Position numbers and translations under genes: made by a program. Source: JACDER01 sp963842575 (GTDB taxonomy: Bacteria; Actinomycetota; Thermoleophilia; Gaiellales; Gaiellaceae). Taken from it: a stretch of 64,000 nt of DNA. Positions 49,932 to 59,743 of this stretch are shown here, in pieces; within the stretch, counting starts at the first letter, position 1, and every line of letters starts with the position of its first letter. The stretch lies in NCBI GenBank assembly GCA_963842575.1, contig CAWJGS010000002.1, forward strand, positions 62,001 through 126,000. The letters are read 5' to 3'. The notes under the pieces were generated by a model, which searched no databases, was not told the DNA's origin, and saw only the letters and a list, made by a program, of their open reading frames with translations.

Positions 49932-50728
49932 TCGGACGATTGTAGGACGAGCTCGGTCGCCTCAGGACGCGCGAGGAAGCGGAACGGGACGAAGGTCGTG
50001 CCGAGCCCCGGAGAGAGGTGGAGCATTCCCGCCGGCCGCTCGTACAGTCCCTCGATGTAGCGCCAGTGCAGGTGGGCGAGGCGGAGCCGTCCGCCGGGGA
50101 AAGGCACGCAGATCTGGCCGGCGTGCAGGTGCCCCGCGAGGATGAGGTGGAACGAGCCGGGGTCGAGCGTGTCGATCACGCCCGGGAAGTGGCAGAGCAA
50201 GATGCGGAGGTCCGCCGAGGGGTCCGCGAGCTCGTCGGGATGGGCGATCCCGAACGTATACGACCTCGGATCGACGCCGGCGATCTGAACGCGCCGGCCC
50301 CGCACCTCGACCGTCCGCGAGTCGTCGGCGAGCAGCGTCGCCGACCCGAGCTCGAACGTCCGCGACCGCCGGCCGAACGGGTCGCGCGTGTCCGCCAGGT
50401 CGTGGTTGCCGAGGACCGCGTAGCACGAGGGGAGCCGGTCGAGCAGCTCCAGCAGCTTGCGCTCGCCACGCGGCCGCGACACCAGGTCGCCGCTGATGAG
50501 GGTCAGGTCAGGCTGCCGCTCGACGACCCACTCGACCGCCCGCTCGACCGCCTTCTCCCCGCGCGAGGGCAATCCGAGGTGGAGATCGGACAGGTGCGCG
50601 ATCCGCAGACCCTTCAGCTCTTCCGGGAGCCCCGGCAGCGGGACGCGTGTCTCGCGCAGCCGGACCCACCCGGCCTCGAAGTGGCCCCAGGCGAGACCCA
50701 GCCCGGCGACGGCTACAGCAGGTTTTAG
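49928..50728 (-). CDS. Metallophosphoesterase (calcineurin-like)
   Basis: A protein of about 265 residues with the dimetal motif series: IAHLSDLHLG, LISGDLVSR, AVLGNHDL, LLCHFPGV and LAGHLHAGQI. An N-terminal hydrophobic segment (AVAVAGLGLAWGHFEAG) could be a membrane anchor, as in YkuE-like enzymes that hydrolyse phosphoesters of lipids or cell-wall precursors. No ATG, GTG or TTG is found between the sdhE stop and the hydrophobic segment, so the start is uncertain and may be a rare codon. It is co-transcribed with sdh. Confidence 0.85.
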   Translation of the reverse strand, partial: LKPAVAVAGLGLAWGHFEAGWVRLRETRVPLPGLPEELKGLRIAHLSDLHLGLPSRGEKAVERAVEWVVERQPDLTLISGDLVSRPRGERKLLELLDRLPSCYAVLGNHDLADTRDPFGRRSRTFELGSATLLADDSRTVEVRGRRVQIAGVDPRSYTFGIAHPDELADPSADLRILLCHFPGVIDTLDPGSFHLILAGHLHAGQICVPFPGGRLRLAHLHWRYIEGLYERPAGMLHLSPGLGTTFVPFRFLARPEATELVLQSSE

Positions 50729-51606
50729 ACCTCTAATTTCTCGACGATGGGCTGGACGGAGACGATGTGCCGCTTGAACTTGAGCTCCGACTCCTCGAGC
50801 CCGGCCGCCACGCCGATCAGCTGCGAGAGGTGCAGGATCGGCATGTCGAACGTCCGTCCGGTCGCCTTCTTCAGCTTCGACTGCCATGCGTCGAGCGAGA
50901 GGTGGCAGAGCGGGCACGGCGTGACCATCGCATCGGCGCCCGCGTCCTTCGCCTGCTCGATCGGCTGGATCAGCTCGCCGAGCGCGACATCCTCGCGCGC
51001 CGCGATGATCGGAAATCCGCAGCACTTGATCTTCGCGGGATAGTCGACGGGATCGCCGCCGCACGCCTCGATGATCGCCTCGAGCGACCAGGGCCGGTCG
51101 GGATCCTCGAACCCGAGGATCTTGGATGGGCGAAGGATCTGGCAGCCGTAGAAGGGCGCGATGCGGAGCCCCTTGAGGCCGCGGTGCGCGACCTCCTTGA
51201 GCTTTTCGTACCCGTCTCCTTCGGCGATGAGCCAGAGCAGATGCCGAACGTCGATGTTGCCGCTGTACGGCGGGACGCCGACCGCGGCGAGGTTCCGGTT
51301 CACGCGCTCGAGCAGCGCCGGCTCGTTCTTGAGCTGCCAGTTCGCCTGGCGGAGGTTGAGCGTGCACACGTTGCAGATCGTCATCAGCGTCTCGGCGCCG
51401 GTCGCCTCGCCGTAGGCGAGGATGCGGGCGTTCAGGTGGAGGTAGTAGTCCGGCTCGGCCTCGTGGATGTCGCCCGCGCCGCAGCATGTGACCGATTCGA
51501 GCTCGTCCAGCTCGATGCCCAGCATCGGAGCGAGCGCCTGCGTCGAGCTGTCGAGCTCCTTCGCCGACAGAGACGCGAGACAGCCTTTGTAGTAGGCGAC
51601 TTTCAT
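50725..51606 (-). CDS. CCG-domain protein, SdhE-type membrane anchor of succinate dehydrogenase / HdrB-like
   Basis: A 293-residue protein with two CCG domains (VTCCGAGDIHEAEPDYY and IKCCGFPIIAAREDV, each with associated CxxC or single cysteines such as CNVCTLN and CPLCHLS). This is the HdrB/SdhE family. In type E succinate:quinone reductases SdhE binds the complex to the membrane and reacts with quinone in place of heme-bearing SdhC/D. ATG 51606 overlaps the sdhB stop by four bases, supporting that role. No sdhC or sdhD is visible here. Confidence 0.88.
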   Translation of the reverse strand: MKVAYYKGCLASLSAKELDSSTQALAPMLGIELDELESVTCCGAGDIHEAEPDYYLHLNARILAYGEATGAETLMTICNVCTLNLRQANWQLKNEPALLERVNRNLAAVGVPPYSGNIDVRHLLWLIAEGDGYEKLKEVAHRGLKGLRIAPFYGCQILRPSKILGFEDPDRPWSLEAIIEACGGDPVDYPAKIKCCGFPIIAAREDVALGELIQPIEQAKDAGADAMVTPCPLCHLSLDAWQSKLKKATGRTFDMPILHLSQLIGVAAGLEESELKFKRHIVSVQPIVEKLEV

Positions 51607-52646
51607 TCTTCGCCTTCCTCCTGCTCCCGCGCGGCCTCTTCCTCGATGAACTCGATCCGCTCCAGCGCCTTCTCGCCCTGGACGATGCCCGCGGCTCCGT
51701 CCTTGCCCTGCTCCTTCACGAGGTTGTACAACGCGCGCGCCTCCTTCACGTCCGCGGCCACATGCGGGAACGGGATCGGGCGAACCTTGCCATGCTTGGC
51801 GAGCCCGGCCGCGAACCCGACCTGCTTCAGCGCATCGACGTACCCGACGGTCTTCGGGACCAGCTCCTCCTCGCGGAGCCAGCCTGTCGTCTTCGCCGAG
51901 GTGACGAACCACTTGGCGTGCTTCGCGCCCTCGTCGTGGTCGATCCCCTCGCGGATCGACTCGGCGCCGAGCTTGGCGATCGCATCGCGCGGGTCGACGC
52001 CCTTGGGGCAGCGCTCATTGCAGAAGTAGCAGCGCGTGCAATCCCAGATGCCGTGCTCGGAGTTGTACTCGTTCAGCCTCTCGACGTCCGCCTTGTCGCG
52101 CGGGTCGCCCACGAACCGGAAGCCCTTCGCGAGCGCGGCCGGGCCGAGGAACTCGGGATCGGACTCCATCGAGTTGCACTCCGACACGCAGCAGCCGCAC
52201 ATGATGCAGAGCGATTCCTTGTGGATCGGGTTCATCTGCTCCTGGGAGAACGTCCACTCGCGCTCGGGCGGCTCCTCGTAGCCCGGCTGGAGGTAGGGCT
52301 TGATCGCGCGGATCTTCCCCCAGAAGGGGCCCATGTCGACCACGAGGTCGCGGACGATCGGGAGGTTGCCCATGGCCGAGATGACGGGGACGTGGCCCGC
52401 GTCCACGATCGGCTTCATCCGCTCCTTACATGCGAGGACCGCGCGGCCGTCCATGCGCATCCCGCAGGAGCCGCAGATCATCATCCGGCAGCTCTTGCGA
52501 TAGGCGAGGGTGCCGTCGACCTGGTCCTTGATGATGTCGAGCACGTCGAGCAGGCAGGCCCACTCCGGAGCGTCGACCTCGTACTCCTTCAGCGCCCGGT
52601 CGCCGGTCTTGCTGTCGAACCGCCAGATCTTGAGGGCGACATCCAT
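51603..52646 (-). CDS. sdhB: Succinate dehydrogenase iron-sulfur subunit
   Basis: A 347-residue protein. It has a plant-ferredoxin domain with SCRMMICGSCGMRMDGRAVLAC binding [2Fe-2S], then CIMCGCCVSEC and CTRCYFCNERCPKG binding the other clusters. A C-terminal extension of about 90 residues with an acidic tail (EEEAAREQEEGEE) makes it longer than the usual 240-260, typical of type E complexes. It passes electrons from SdhA to SdhE. ATG 52646 shares one base with the lipoprotein stop (TAATG), so translation is coupled. Confidence 0.94.
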   Translation of the reverse strand: MDVALKIWRFDSKTGDRALKEYEVDAPEWACLLDVLDIIKDQVDGTLAYRKSCRMMICGSCGMRMDGRAVLACKERMKPIVDAGHVPVISAMGNLPIVRDLVVDMGPFWGKIRAIKPYLQPGYEEPPEREWTFSQEQMNPIHKESLCIMCGCCVSECNSMESDPEFLGPAALAKGFRFVGDPRDKADVERLNEYNSEHGIWDCTRCYFCNERCPKGVDPRDAIAKLGAESIREGIDHDEGAKHAKWFVTSAKTTGWLREEELVPKTVGYVDALKQVGFAAGLAKHGKVRPIPFPHVAADVKEARALYNLVKEQGKDGAAGIVQGEKALERIEFIEEEAAREQEEGEE

Positions 52647-53537
52647 TACTTGATGCTCGCTAGGTCGGTTACCTGGGAGGACGGCGGCGCCTGGACGTTC
52701 ACGTCCACACCGTAGTCGCTGAGGTTCATCGTCATCGAGCTCTTGACGTTCTGGCCTTGCACCTTGGCCGAGATCTCGTAGAAGAGCTTGCGCGGAAGGC
52801 CGTCCGCGTCGATCCACACGTCCATGGGCAGCTCGCTGATCCCGTACTGCTCCTTCATGGAGTTGATGGACGCGCGAACCGAGGCACGCTGGGCAGCCGG
52901 GGCGAGACCGGGAACCTTGTCGAGGTCGATTACCGCGTGGTACTTCGTCGTCGAGACGCCGGCGACGTCCTCCGTCCCGTGGTCCTCGACCGTGCCCGCG
53001 GCCCTCAGGTACACGAGCGTCTGCGACGGGTCGCCCTGGTTGACCTGGCGGAGCGAGCTCGTGTCGAAGCCGGTGATCTGGTCGAGCTTGGAGATGTCGA
53101 AGCTGACCCAGGGGGTCGAGGCCCCGACAGCCGTGGAGAAGAGAGGCCACTTGAGGTAGTACGTATTTCCCTTGGTGAGGACCTCCATCTCGCCGTTTCC
53201 GCTCTGGCCGGCGACGCTCAGGACGGCACCGTAGTCCAGGGTCAGGCGGCCTTCCTTGCCGGCGTAGTCGAACTCGCCGGAGCCGGGAATCGTGATCTCG
53301 TTCGCGAGCTTGTCGCTGTCGACGGCGATCGAGAACGAGACCTTGGAGCTGTTCGCATCCTTGACCTTCCCAGGCGCCGCGGCCAGCACGCGCTTCGCGT
53401 CGCGGCTCGCGCCGCTCGTCGTCGACGAGCTCGTCGTCGTCGAAGAGCTCGTCGAGCTCCCACCTCCCGCCGCCGCCGCATCCGGCCGCGGCGATCGCCG
53501 CCGCCGCTGCCAGGACCACTCCGACCCGAAGTCGCAT
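52646..53537 (-). CDS. Lipoprotein (LppX/LprG-like fold candidate), frame disrupted
   Basis: From ATG 53537 a lipoprotein signal (MRLRVGVVLAAAAAIAAAGCGGG) is followed, after correction of one base near 53468, by a Ser/Thr linker and a domain of about 240 residues (VSFSIAVDSDKLANEITIPGSG, GNTYYLKWPLFSTA, LPMDVWIDADGLPRKLFYEIS). Alternating strands with an amphipathic helix recall LppX/LprAFG proteins that carry lipids. It lies between sdhA and sdhB, overlapping each by one base (TGATG and TAATG), a highly unusual place for a lipoprotein gene. Confidence 0.75.
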
Positions 53538-55220
53538 CAATACGTCCTCTCCTTTGGCTGCCACTTGGTCATCGTGACGGGCTTCCAGCTCAGCTGCGGG
53601 ACCCCGTCGACGAGCTTGACGATCGTGTGGCGCAGGTAGTTCTCGTCGTCGCGCTCGGGGAAATCGTACGGGCGCGCGTGCGCACCGCGGCTCTCCTTTC
53701 GAGCAAGACCGGCGATGACCATGCATTCGGCCAGGTCGAGGAGGAAGCCGAGCTCGAGCGCCTGGGTCAGATCGCTGTTGAAGACGTCGCCCTTGTCGTC
53801 CACGAGGACGCGCTCGTAGCGCTCGCGCAGCTCGGCGACGAGCGCGCCCTGGCTGCTCCATCTGCTCCTCGCGGCGGAAGACGCCGAAGTTCACGTGCAT
53901 CGTCTCGGCCAGCTCGTTGCGGATCGACCAGGGCCGCTCGCCGTCCGTGCGGTCGAGCAGCGTACGCAGCTCGCGCTCGGCGTCCCGCACAACCGACGTG
54001 GGGACCTCGATTGTCGTGTGCGTGAGCGCCCAGTCGGCAGCGTGCTTGCCGGCGCGCTTGCCGTACGTGATCGTCTCCATGAGCGCGTTGCCGCCCAGCC
54101 GGTTCGCGCCGTGCACCGAGACGCAGGCGCATTCGCCGGCGGCGTACAGGCCTTCCAGGGTCGTGCGGCCCCAGACGTCCGTGTCCACGCCGCCCATGTG
54201 GTAGTGAGCTCCCGGACGGACGGGGATCGGGTCGTAGATGGGATCGATCCCCGCGAAGACCATCGACAGCTCCCGCGTGCCGGGGAGGCGCTCGATGATC
54301 TTCTCCGCGCCGAGATGTCGCAGGTCGAGGAGCACGTTGCCGTCCACGCCGCGGCCCTCGTCGATCTCGGTCTGCTCCGCGCGCGAGATGACGTCGCGGC
54401 TCGCGAGCTCCATGGCGTTCGGGGCGTAGCGCTTGAGGAAGCGGTCGCTCTCGGAGTTCAGGAGGTACGCGCCCTCACCGCGGCATCCCTCGGTGATCAG
54501 GACGCCGGTCGGGGCAAGCGTGGTCGGGTGGAACTGCATCATCTCCATGTCCTCGAGCGCGACGCCGGCGGCGAGAGCCATCGTCATGCCGTCGCCCGTG
54601 CACGCGTAGGCGTTCGTGGTTCCCGCGTAGAGCCGGCCCGCGCCACCGGTCGCGAGGATCACGGTCTTCGCGCCGATCGTCTTGAGCCCGCCGTGCAGGA
54701 GGTCCCAGGCGATCACGCCCTGGCAGCGGTCGTCGTCCACCACGAGCTGCCAGGCGAAGTACTCCTCGTAGACGAGGATGTCGCGCTTCATCACCTGCTC
54801 GTAGAGCACGTGGATCAGGACATGGCCGGTGATGTCGGCGGCGTACGCGGTGCGCGGCGCACCGGCCGCGCCGAACGGCCGTTGCGCGATCTTGCCCTCA
54901 GGCGTGCGCGAGAACACCGCGCCCCAGCGCTCGAGCTGGTGGACGTCGGCCGGCGCCTCGTCGCACAGGATCTGGATCGCGTCCTGGTCGCCGAGGTAGT
55001 CGGAGCCCTTGACCGTGTCGAACGCGTGCTCCTCGGGACTGTCCTCGGAGGCGTTCCCGAGCGCCGCGTTGATCCCGCCCTCGGCCGCGCCGGAGTGGCT
55101 GCGGACCGGGTGGATCTTGGACAGAAGCGCGACGTCGGCGCCCTCGTCGAATGCCTCGATGGCCGCGCGCATCCCGGCGCAGCCGGCCCCGATGACAAGC
55201 ACGTCATGCTTCGCCAGCAC
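53537..55220 (-). CDS. sdhA: Succinate dehydrogenase flavoprotein subunit, frame disrupted
   Basis: From ATG 55220 (KHDVLVIGAGCAGMRAAIEAFDEG) the protein has the FAD-attachment histidine in RSHSGAAEGG, LATGGAGRLYAGTTNAY, MMQFHPTTL and GLYAAGECACVSVHGANRLGGNAL. A one-base shift near 53855 breaks the frame after RREEQMEQ. The C-terminal part (DKGDVFNSDLTQALELGFLLDLAE to PKERTY) continues to 53537. The corrected length is about 560 residues, normal for SdhA. It oxidises succinate to fumarate. An indel in an essential tricarboxylic-acid-cycle gene argues for sequence error. Confidence 0.93.
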
Positions 55221-55266
55221 TACTTCTGGACGCTATCGAATGAGGGTGGCCCGGGAGAAAGAATCG

Positions 55267-56853
55267 TCAGGCGCGAGGCCCGGCCGCGGCGATCTGCGGA
55301 TTGTCGAACTGCTCGAAGTTCTCGCGGAACATGCGCGCCAGCTTCTCGGCCCGCTCGTCGTAGGCATGGGGGTCGCGCCAGGTCGAGCGCGGCTCGAGCA
55401 GCTGCGAGTCGACGCCCGGGACCTCGAGCGGAACCTCGAAGCCGAAGACGGGGTCTAGGCGGTAGTCCGCGCCGTCCAGCTCGCCGCTCAGCGCGGCGCG
55501 CAGCAGCGCCCGCGTCGCGGCGATCGGCATGCGCTCTCCCTCGCCGAAGGGCCCGCCCGTCCAGCCGGTGTTGACCAGCCACACGCGGGCGCCGTGCTCC
55601 ACCAGCTTGTCGCCGAGCATCTCCGCGTACACGGTCGGCGCCTGCGGGAGAAACGGCGCGCCGAAGCAGGCGGAGAACGTCGGCTGCGGTTCGTCCACGC
55701 CGATCTCGGTTCCCGCCAGCTTCGCGGTGAAGCCGGAGAGGAAGTAGAACATCGCCTGATCCCTGGAGAGCCGCGCGAGGGGCGGGAGGATGCCGAAGGC
55801 GTCCGCCGTCAGGAAGACCACGTTGGTGGGATGGCCCGCGCGCTTCGTGGGCAGCGCGTTGTCGATCTGCTCGAGCTTGTACGCGGCGCGGGTGTTCTCG
55901 GTCTTCGAATCGTCCGAGAGGTCGAGCCGGCCTCCCTCGTCGGCGACGACGTTCTCGAGCACCGTCCCGTACGTGTGCGTGGTGCGGAAGATCTGCGGCT
56001 CGGCCTCGGCCGAGAGGTTGATCACCTTCGCGTAGCACCCGCCCTCGAAGTTGAAGACGCCCTCGTCCGACCAGCCGTGTTCGTCGTCGCCGATCAGGTG
56101 CCGCTCGGGATCCGCCGAAAGCGTCGTCTTGCCCGTCCCGGACAGGCCGAAGAAACACGCAACGCGGCCCTCGTCGTCCACGTTCGCCGAGCAGTGCATC
56201 GGGAGGACGCCTTCGAGCGGCAGCCGGTCGTTCAGGAAGCTGAAGATCGACTTCTTGATCTCCCCCGCGTAGTACGTGCCCCCGATGACCACTTCGCCGC
56301 GGCCGGGATGGAGGACGACGAAGGTACTGCTGTTGGTGCCGTCCACGTCCGGTTCGGCCTCCACGGGCGGAGCATGGAGGACGAGCGCCTCCGGCCGGTG
56401 ACTCTCCAGCTCCTCCTCCGTCGGCTCGATGAAGAGCGTCTTGGCGAAAAGGGCGTGCCACGGGCTCGCGGTGATGACGCGGAGCGCGAGACGGTGCTCG
56501 GGGTCGGCGCCGGCAAACGCGTTGACGACGTAGAGGTCGTTCTCCTCCAGATATGCGACGACCTTCTCGCGAAGGCCGTCGAACTGCTCCTCTTCCAGCG
56601 GCTGGTTGACCTTGCCCCAGTTGATCCGGTCCTCCGAGCTCGGCTCGCGGACGACGAACCGGTCCTGCGGCGAGCGGCCTGTGTGCTCGCCCGTGTCGAC
56701 CATGAGCGGGCCGCCTTCTGCGAGCGTCCCGTCGCCGCGTCGGATCGCGTGCGTATAGAGAAGCGAGGTCGTCGGGTTCCAGTGCACCGTCCCGGACGGC
56801 TGGAGCCCGTGCTCGGTCAGGTCGGCGCTGCGGGGTTCGAAGGTCGTAGCCAT
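55267..56853 (-). CDS. pckA: Phosphoenolpyruvate carboxykinase (ATP)
   Basis: A 528-residue enzyme with GLSGTGKTTLSADPERHLIGDDEHGWSD (kinase loops 1a and 2), YAGEIKKSIFSFLND, KAGTEIGVDEPQPTFSACFGAPFLP and TGWTGGPFGEGERMPI. These features mark the ATP-type enzyme, not the GTP-type common in many actinobacteria. It converts oxaloacetate and ATP to phosphoenolpyruvate for gluconeogenesis. ATG 56853 is divergent from the S9 peptidase gene. Confidence 0.96.
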   Translation of the reverse strand: MATTFEPRSADLTEHGLQPSGTVHWNPTTSLLYTHAIRRGDGTLAEGGPLMVDTGEHTGRSPQDRFVVREPSSEDRINWGKVNQPLEEEQFDGLREKVVAYLEENDLYVVNAFAGADPEHRLALRVITASPWHALFAKTLFIEPTEEELESHRPEALVLHAPPVEAEPDVDGTNSSTFVVLHPGRGEVVIGGTYYAGEIKKSIFSFLNDRLPLEGVLPMHCSANVDDEGRVACFFGLSGTGKTTLSADPERHLIGDDEHGWSDEGVFNFEGGCYAKVINLSAEAEPQIFRTTHTYGTVLENVVADEGGRLDLSDDSKTENTRAAYKLEQIDNALPTKRAGHPTNVVFLTADAFGILPPLARLSRDQAMFYFLSGFTAKLAGTEIGVDEPQPTFSACFGAPFLPQAPTVYAEMLGDKLVEHGARVWLVNTGWTGGPFGEGERMPIAATRALLRAALSGELDGADYRLDPVFGFEVPLEVPGVDSQLLEPRSTWRDPHAYDERAEKLARMFRENFEQFDNPQIAAAGPRA

Positions 56854-56894
56854 GGCGTGGTGTTACCCAGCTGACCGAAATATCCTACGTACTC

Positions 56895-58829
56895 GTGCCT
56901 GGAATGGTCCCCGAGGACGTCTACGAGCTCGCCTGGGCAGGCGATCCGCGCATCTCGCCGGACGGGAGCACTGTCGCCTTCACGGTCACGCGCATCGACC
57001 GCGAGGCGAACGACTACCGCAGCGCGATCTATCTCGCGCCGGCCGACCGCTCCACCCCTCCTCGCCGCCTGACCTCCGGCGAGAAGCGGGACGGCTCCCC
57101 GCGCTGGTCGCCGGACGGGCGCGAGCTCGCCTTTGCCTCGAACCGGGACGGAGACTGCTCGCAGCTGTACGTCCTCCCGCTTCGCGGCGGCGAGGCCAGG
57201 CGCCTGACCAACACGAAGGAGAGCGTGCGCGAGCCGGCGTGGTCGCCGGACGGCACGCGGCTCGCATTCGTCGCGCGCACGCGCGATCCGCTGTACGAGG
57301 AGGAGGACGAGGGGAAGCGCGCGCCGCACCGCTTCACGCGCCTCTTCTTCAAGTTCGACGACGAGGGCTGGACGGGAGACCGCAGGCAGCAGGTCTACGT
57401 CGTCGCCTCCGACGGTTCGACGGAACCGGTCCAGCTGACGGAGGGCGACTTCGAGAGCATGTCCCCGACCTGGTCTCCCGACAGCGAGTGGATCGCGTTC
57501 TCGTCTGCGCGCGACGACGACTGGGACACGAGGATCTTCTCCGATCTCTTCGTGGTGGCCGCCGGCGGGGGCGCGCCGCGCAAGATCACGGGCTCGGACG
57601 GGCAGTGCGCGTTCCCCGCGTGGTCACCCGACGGTGCCCTGCTTGCCTTCCTCTACGTGCCCGGGATCTTCGACGACCCGCGGCACGCGCAGCTCACGGT
57701 CGTCCCCGCCAAGGGCGGCGAGCAGCGGATCCTCTCTGCCTCCCTCGACCGGAACTGCAACCCCTACCCGCCCGTCCGCGTTCCGGCTTGGGACGGCGAC
57801 GCGATCGTGTTCGCGGTCGAGGATCACGGCAACAACGACCTGTACCGCGCCTCTGCGGACGGCTCCAGCTGCGACGCGATCCTCCGCGGGATCGGTGTCA
57901 CGGGATTCGACGCGGCAGGCGGCGACTTCGTCTACACGGCTTCCACTCCGACGACGTTCTCCGAGCTCTACCTGGCAGGCGAGCCGATCACGCAGCTGAC
58001 CGCGCCCTTCGCCTCCCGGCGGGAGCTCTCCGAGCCGGAGCGGTTCACCGCCGTCTCCAAGGACGGCACCGAGGTCGAGGCCTGGATCGTGCCGCCGGCC
58101 GGCCTCGAGGAGGGCAAGCGCTATCCGCTCCTCCTCAACATCCACGGCGGGCCGTACACGCAGTACACGACGAAGTTCTTCGACGAGTTCCAGGTGCTCG
58201 CCGGCGCCGGGTACGCGGTCGCCTTCTGCAACCCGCGCGGCTCCTCCGGCTACAGCGAGGAGTGGGGCCGCGCGATTCGCGGGCCGGGCGAGCTCGGCCC
58301 GGGCTGGGGGTCGGTCGACTACGAGGATCTGATGGCAGTCACGGACGAGGCGGTGAGCCGCTTTGCCTTCTGCGACGGCGAGCGCGTCGGCGTCCTCGGC
58401 GGCTCGTACGGTGGCTTCATGACCTCCTGGATCGTCGGTCACACCGACCGCTTCCAGGCGGCCTGCTCGGAACGCGCGGTCAACAACATGATCGCGGAGG
58501 CAGGCTCGAGCGACATCGGAGTCTGGTTCAAGGGCTACACCGGATCGCACTGGTTCGAGGATCCGGAGACCCACCGGAAGCTGTCACCGTCCACGTATGC
58601 GCAGAACGTGACGACGCCGCTCCTGATCGTCCACTCCGAGGACGACCTGCGCTGCCCCGTGGTCAACGCCGAGGAGCTGTTCTCGATCCTGCGTATCCTC
58701 GGGCGGGAGGTCGAGTTCGTCCGCTTTCCGCACGGTGAGGGACACGAGCTCTCCCGTTCCGGGACGCCCCGGCACCGCGTGCAGCGCTTCGAGATCCTGG
58801 TCGACTGGTTCGACCGCTATTTGAAGTAA
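56895..58829 (+). CDS. S9-family peptidase (acylaminoacyl-peptidase type)
   Basis: A 644-residue intact enzyme. An N-terminal seven-bladed propeller has repeated WSPDG motifs (for example GSPRWSPDGRELAFAS, EPAWSPDGTRLAFV). The C-terminal alpha/beta hydrolase has the nucleophile in GVLGGSYGGFMTSW, aspartate in HSEDDLRCPV and histidine in FPHGEGHELS. It is a relative of the disrupted gene at 38609-40521. The GTG at 56895 or ATG 56904 may start it. It probably degrades short or N-blocked peptides. Confidence 0.92.
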   Translation: MPGMVPEDVYELAWAGDPRISPDGSTVAFTVTRIDREANDYRSAIYLAPADRSTPPRRLTSGEKRDGSPRWSPDGRELAFASNRDGDCSQLYVLPLRGGEARRLTNTKESVREPAWSPDGTRLAFVARTRDPLYEEEDEGKRAPHRFTRLFFKFDDEGWTGDRRQQVYVVASDGSTEPVQLTEGDFESMSPTWSPDSEWIAFSSARDDDWDTRIFSDLFVVAAGGGAPRKITGSDGQCAFPAWSPDGALLAFLYVPGIFDDPRHAQLTVVPAKGGEQRILSASLDRNCNPYPPVRVPAWDGDAIVFAVEDHGNNDLYRASADGSSCDAILRGIGVTGFDAAGGDFVYTASTPTTFSELYLAGEPITQLTAPFASRRELSEPERFTAVSKDGTEVEAWIVPPAGLEEGKRYPLLLNIHGGPYTQYTTKFFDEFQVLAGAGYAVAFCNPRGSSGYSEEWGRAIRGPGELGPGWGSVDYEDLMAVTDEAVSRFAFCDGERVGVLGGSYGGFMTSWIVGHTDRFQAACSERAVNNMIAEAGSSDIGVWFKGYTGSHWFEDPETHRKLSPSTYAQNVTTPLLIVHSEDDLRCPVVNAEELFSILRILGREVEFVRFPHGEGHELSRSGTPRHRVQRFEILVDWFDRYLK

Positions 58830-58857
58830 TCAGCGCGCGCGCGGCGAACCCTCTTCC

Positions 58858-59707
58858 GTGGACACGGACGCCGCGATCGACCGCTTCCTCGAGAGCCCCG
58901 GGCTGTCGGAGTCGACGCGCCGCGCATACCGCTTCGACGTCGAGGAGTTCGGTTCCTGGCTCGAGGCGCGCGGCCGGGATGTGGACGACGTCGACGTCCC
59001 GCTGCTCGCCGCCTACGCCGCCGAGCTCGCCGCCTCCAGGCCCGGTCGCGTCCCGCGCAAGCTCGCCCCGGCGACCGTCGCGCGGAAGCTCGCCGCGGTA
59101 CGCGCGTTCCTCCGCTTCACTCTCGGGAAGGGCCGCGTCCCCGACCTGTCGCTCACCCAGCGCCGCGGCCGCCGGCTTCCGGACGCGCCTCCGGCGCGCG
59201 AGATCGAGTCTTTGCTGGAGAGCCTCGACGGCGACGGGCCGCTACCGCTTCGCAACAGGGCGCTGCTCGAGCTCGTCTACTCGGCGGGGCTTCGTGCGGC
59301 GGAGGCCGTAGGGCTGGACCTGGCGGACGTGGACTTCGAACAGGAATCCGTCCACGTACATGGCAAGGGGGGCAAGGACCGCGTCGTGCCGCTCGGCGAG
59401 GAGGCCTCGTACCGGCTGCAGCTCTACCTCCGCGAGGCCCGCCCCAGCGCTCGTGCGCGGCGCCGAGAACGCTTTCTTCGTCTCGGCGCGCGGGCGCCGG
59501 CTCGACACGAGCACGCTCCGCCGGCTCCTCCCCCACCCGCACCGCCTCCGCCATTCGTTCGCGACACACCTCCTGGAAGGCGGAGCGGACCTGCGCACCA
59601 TCCAGGAGCTCCTCGGTCACAGCTCCCTCTCGACCACGCAGGTCTACAGCCACGTCGACGCCCGCCGGCTGCGGCGCGTGTACGACGGTGCGCATCCGCG
59701 GTCGTAG
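58858..59707 (+). CDS. Tyrosine recombinase XerC-like, frame disrupted
   Basis: From GTG 58858 the SAM-like N-terminal domain (AAIDRFLESPGLSESTRRAYRFDVEEF) and the catalytic start ELVYSAGLRAAEAVGLDLADVD are followed by GKGGKDRVVPLGE. A one-base shift near 59447 moves the rest (ALVRGAENAFFVSARGRRLD, HPHRLRHSFATHLLEGGADLRTIQELLGHSSLSTTQVYSHV) to another frame. The catalytic Arg, HxxR, His and Tyr are all present. About ten residues expected between the first helix of the C-terminal region and HPHRLRH appear missing (LRRLLPHPHRLRH). Probably acts with XerD on chromosome dimers. Confidence 0.82.
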
Positions 59708-59722
59708 CAGCTCCGGACATAT

Positions 59723-59738
59723 GTGATATTTTTATCAC
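59723..59738. promoter_or_regulatory. Palindromic operator upstream of ArsR-type regulator
   Basis: GTGATA-TTTT-TATCAC is a perfect inverted repeat, five bases upstream of the regulator start codon, in a locally AT-rich patch. GGACAT at 59715 and ATGTCC at 59744 add an outer pair of matching arms. Position and symmetry fit an autoregulatory ArsR-family operator. Confidence 0.65.
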
Positions 59739-59743
59739 TTGTC

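Noticed and set aside
51603..55220. Single 1205-codon SdhA-SdhB polyprotein frame
   Set aside because: The middle is out-of-frame Arg-rich sequence over the SdhA C-terminus and lipoprotein gene; both ends are standard separate subunits.
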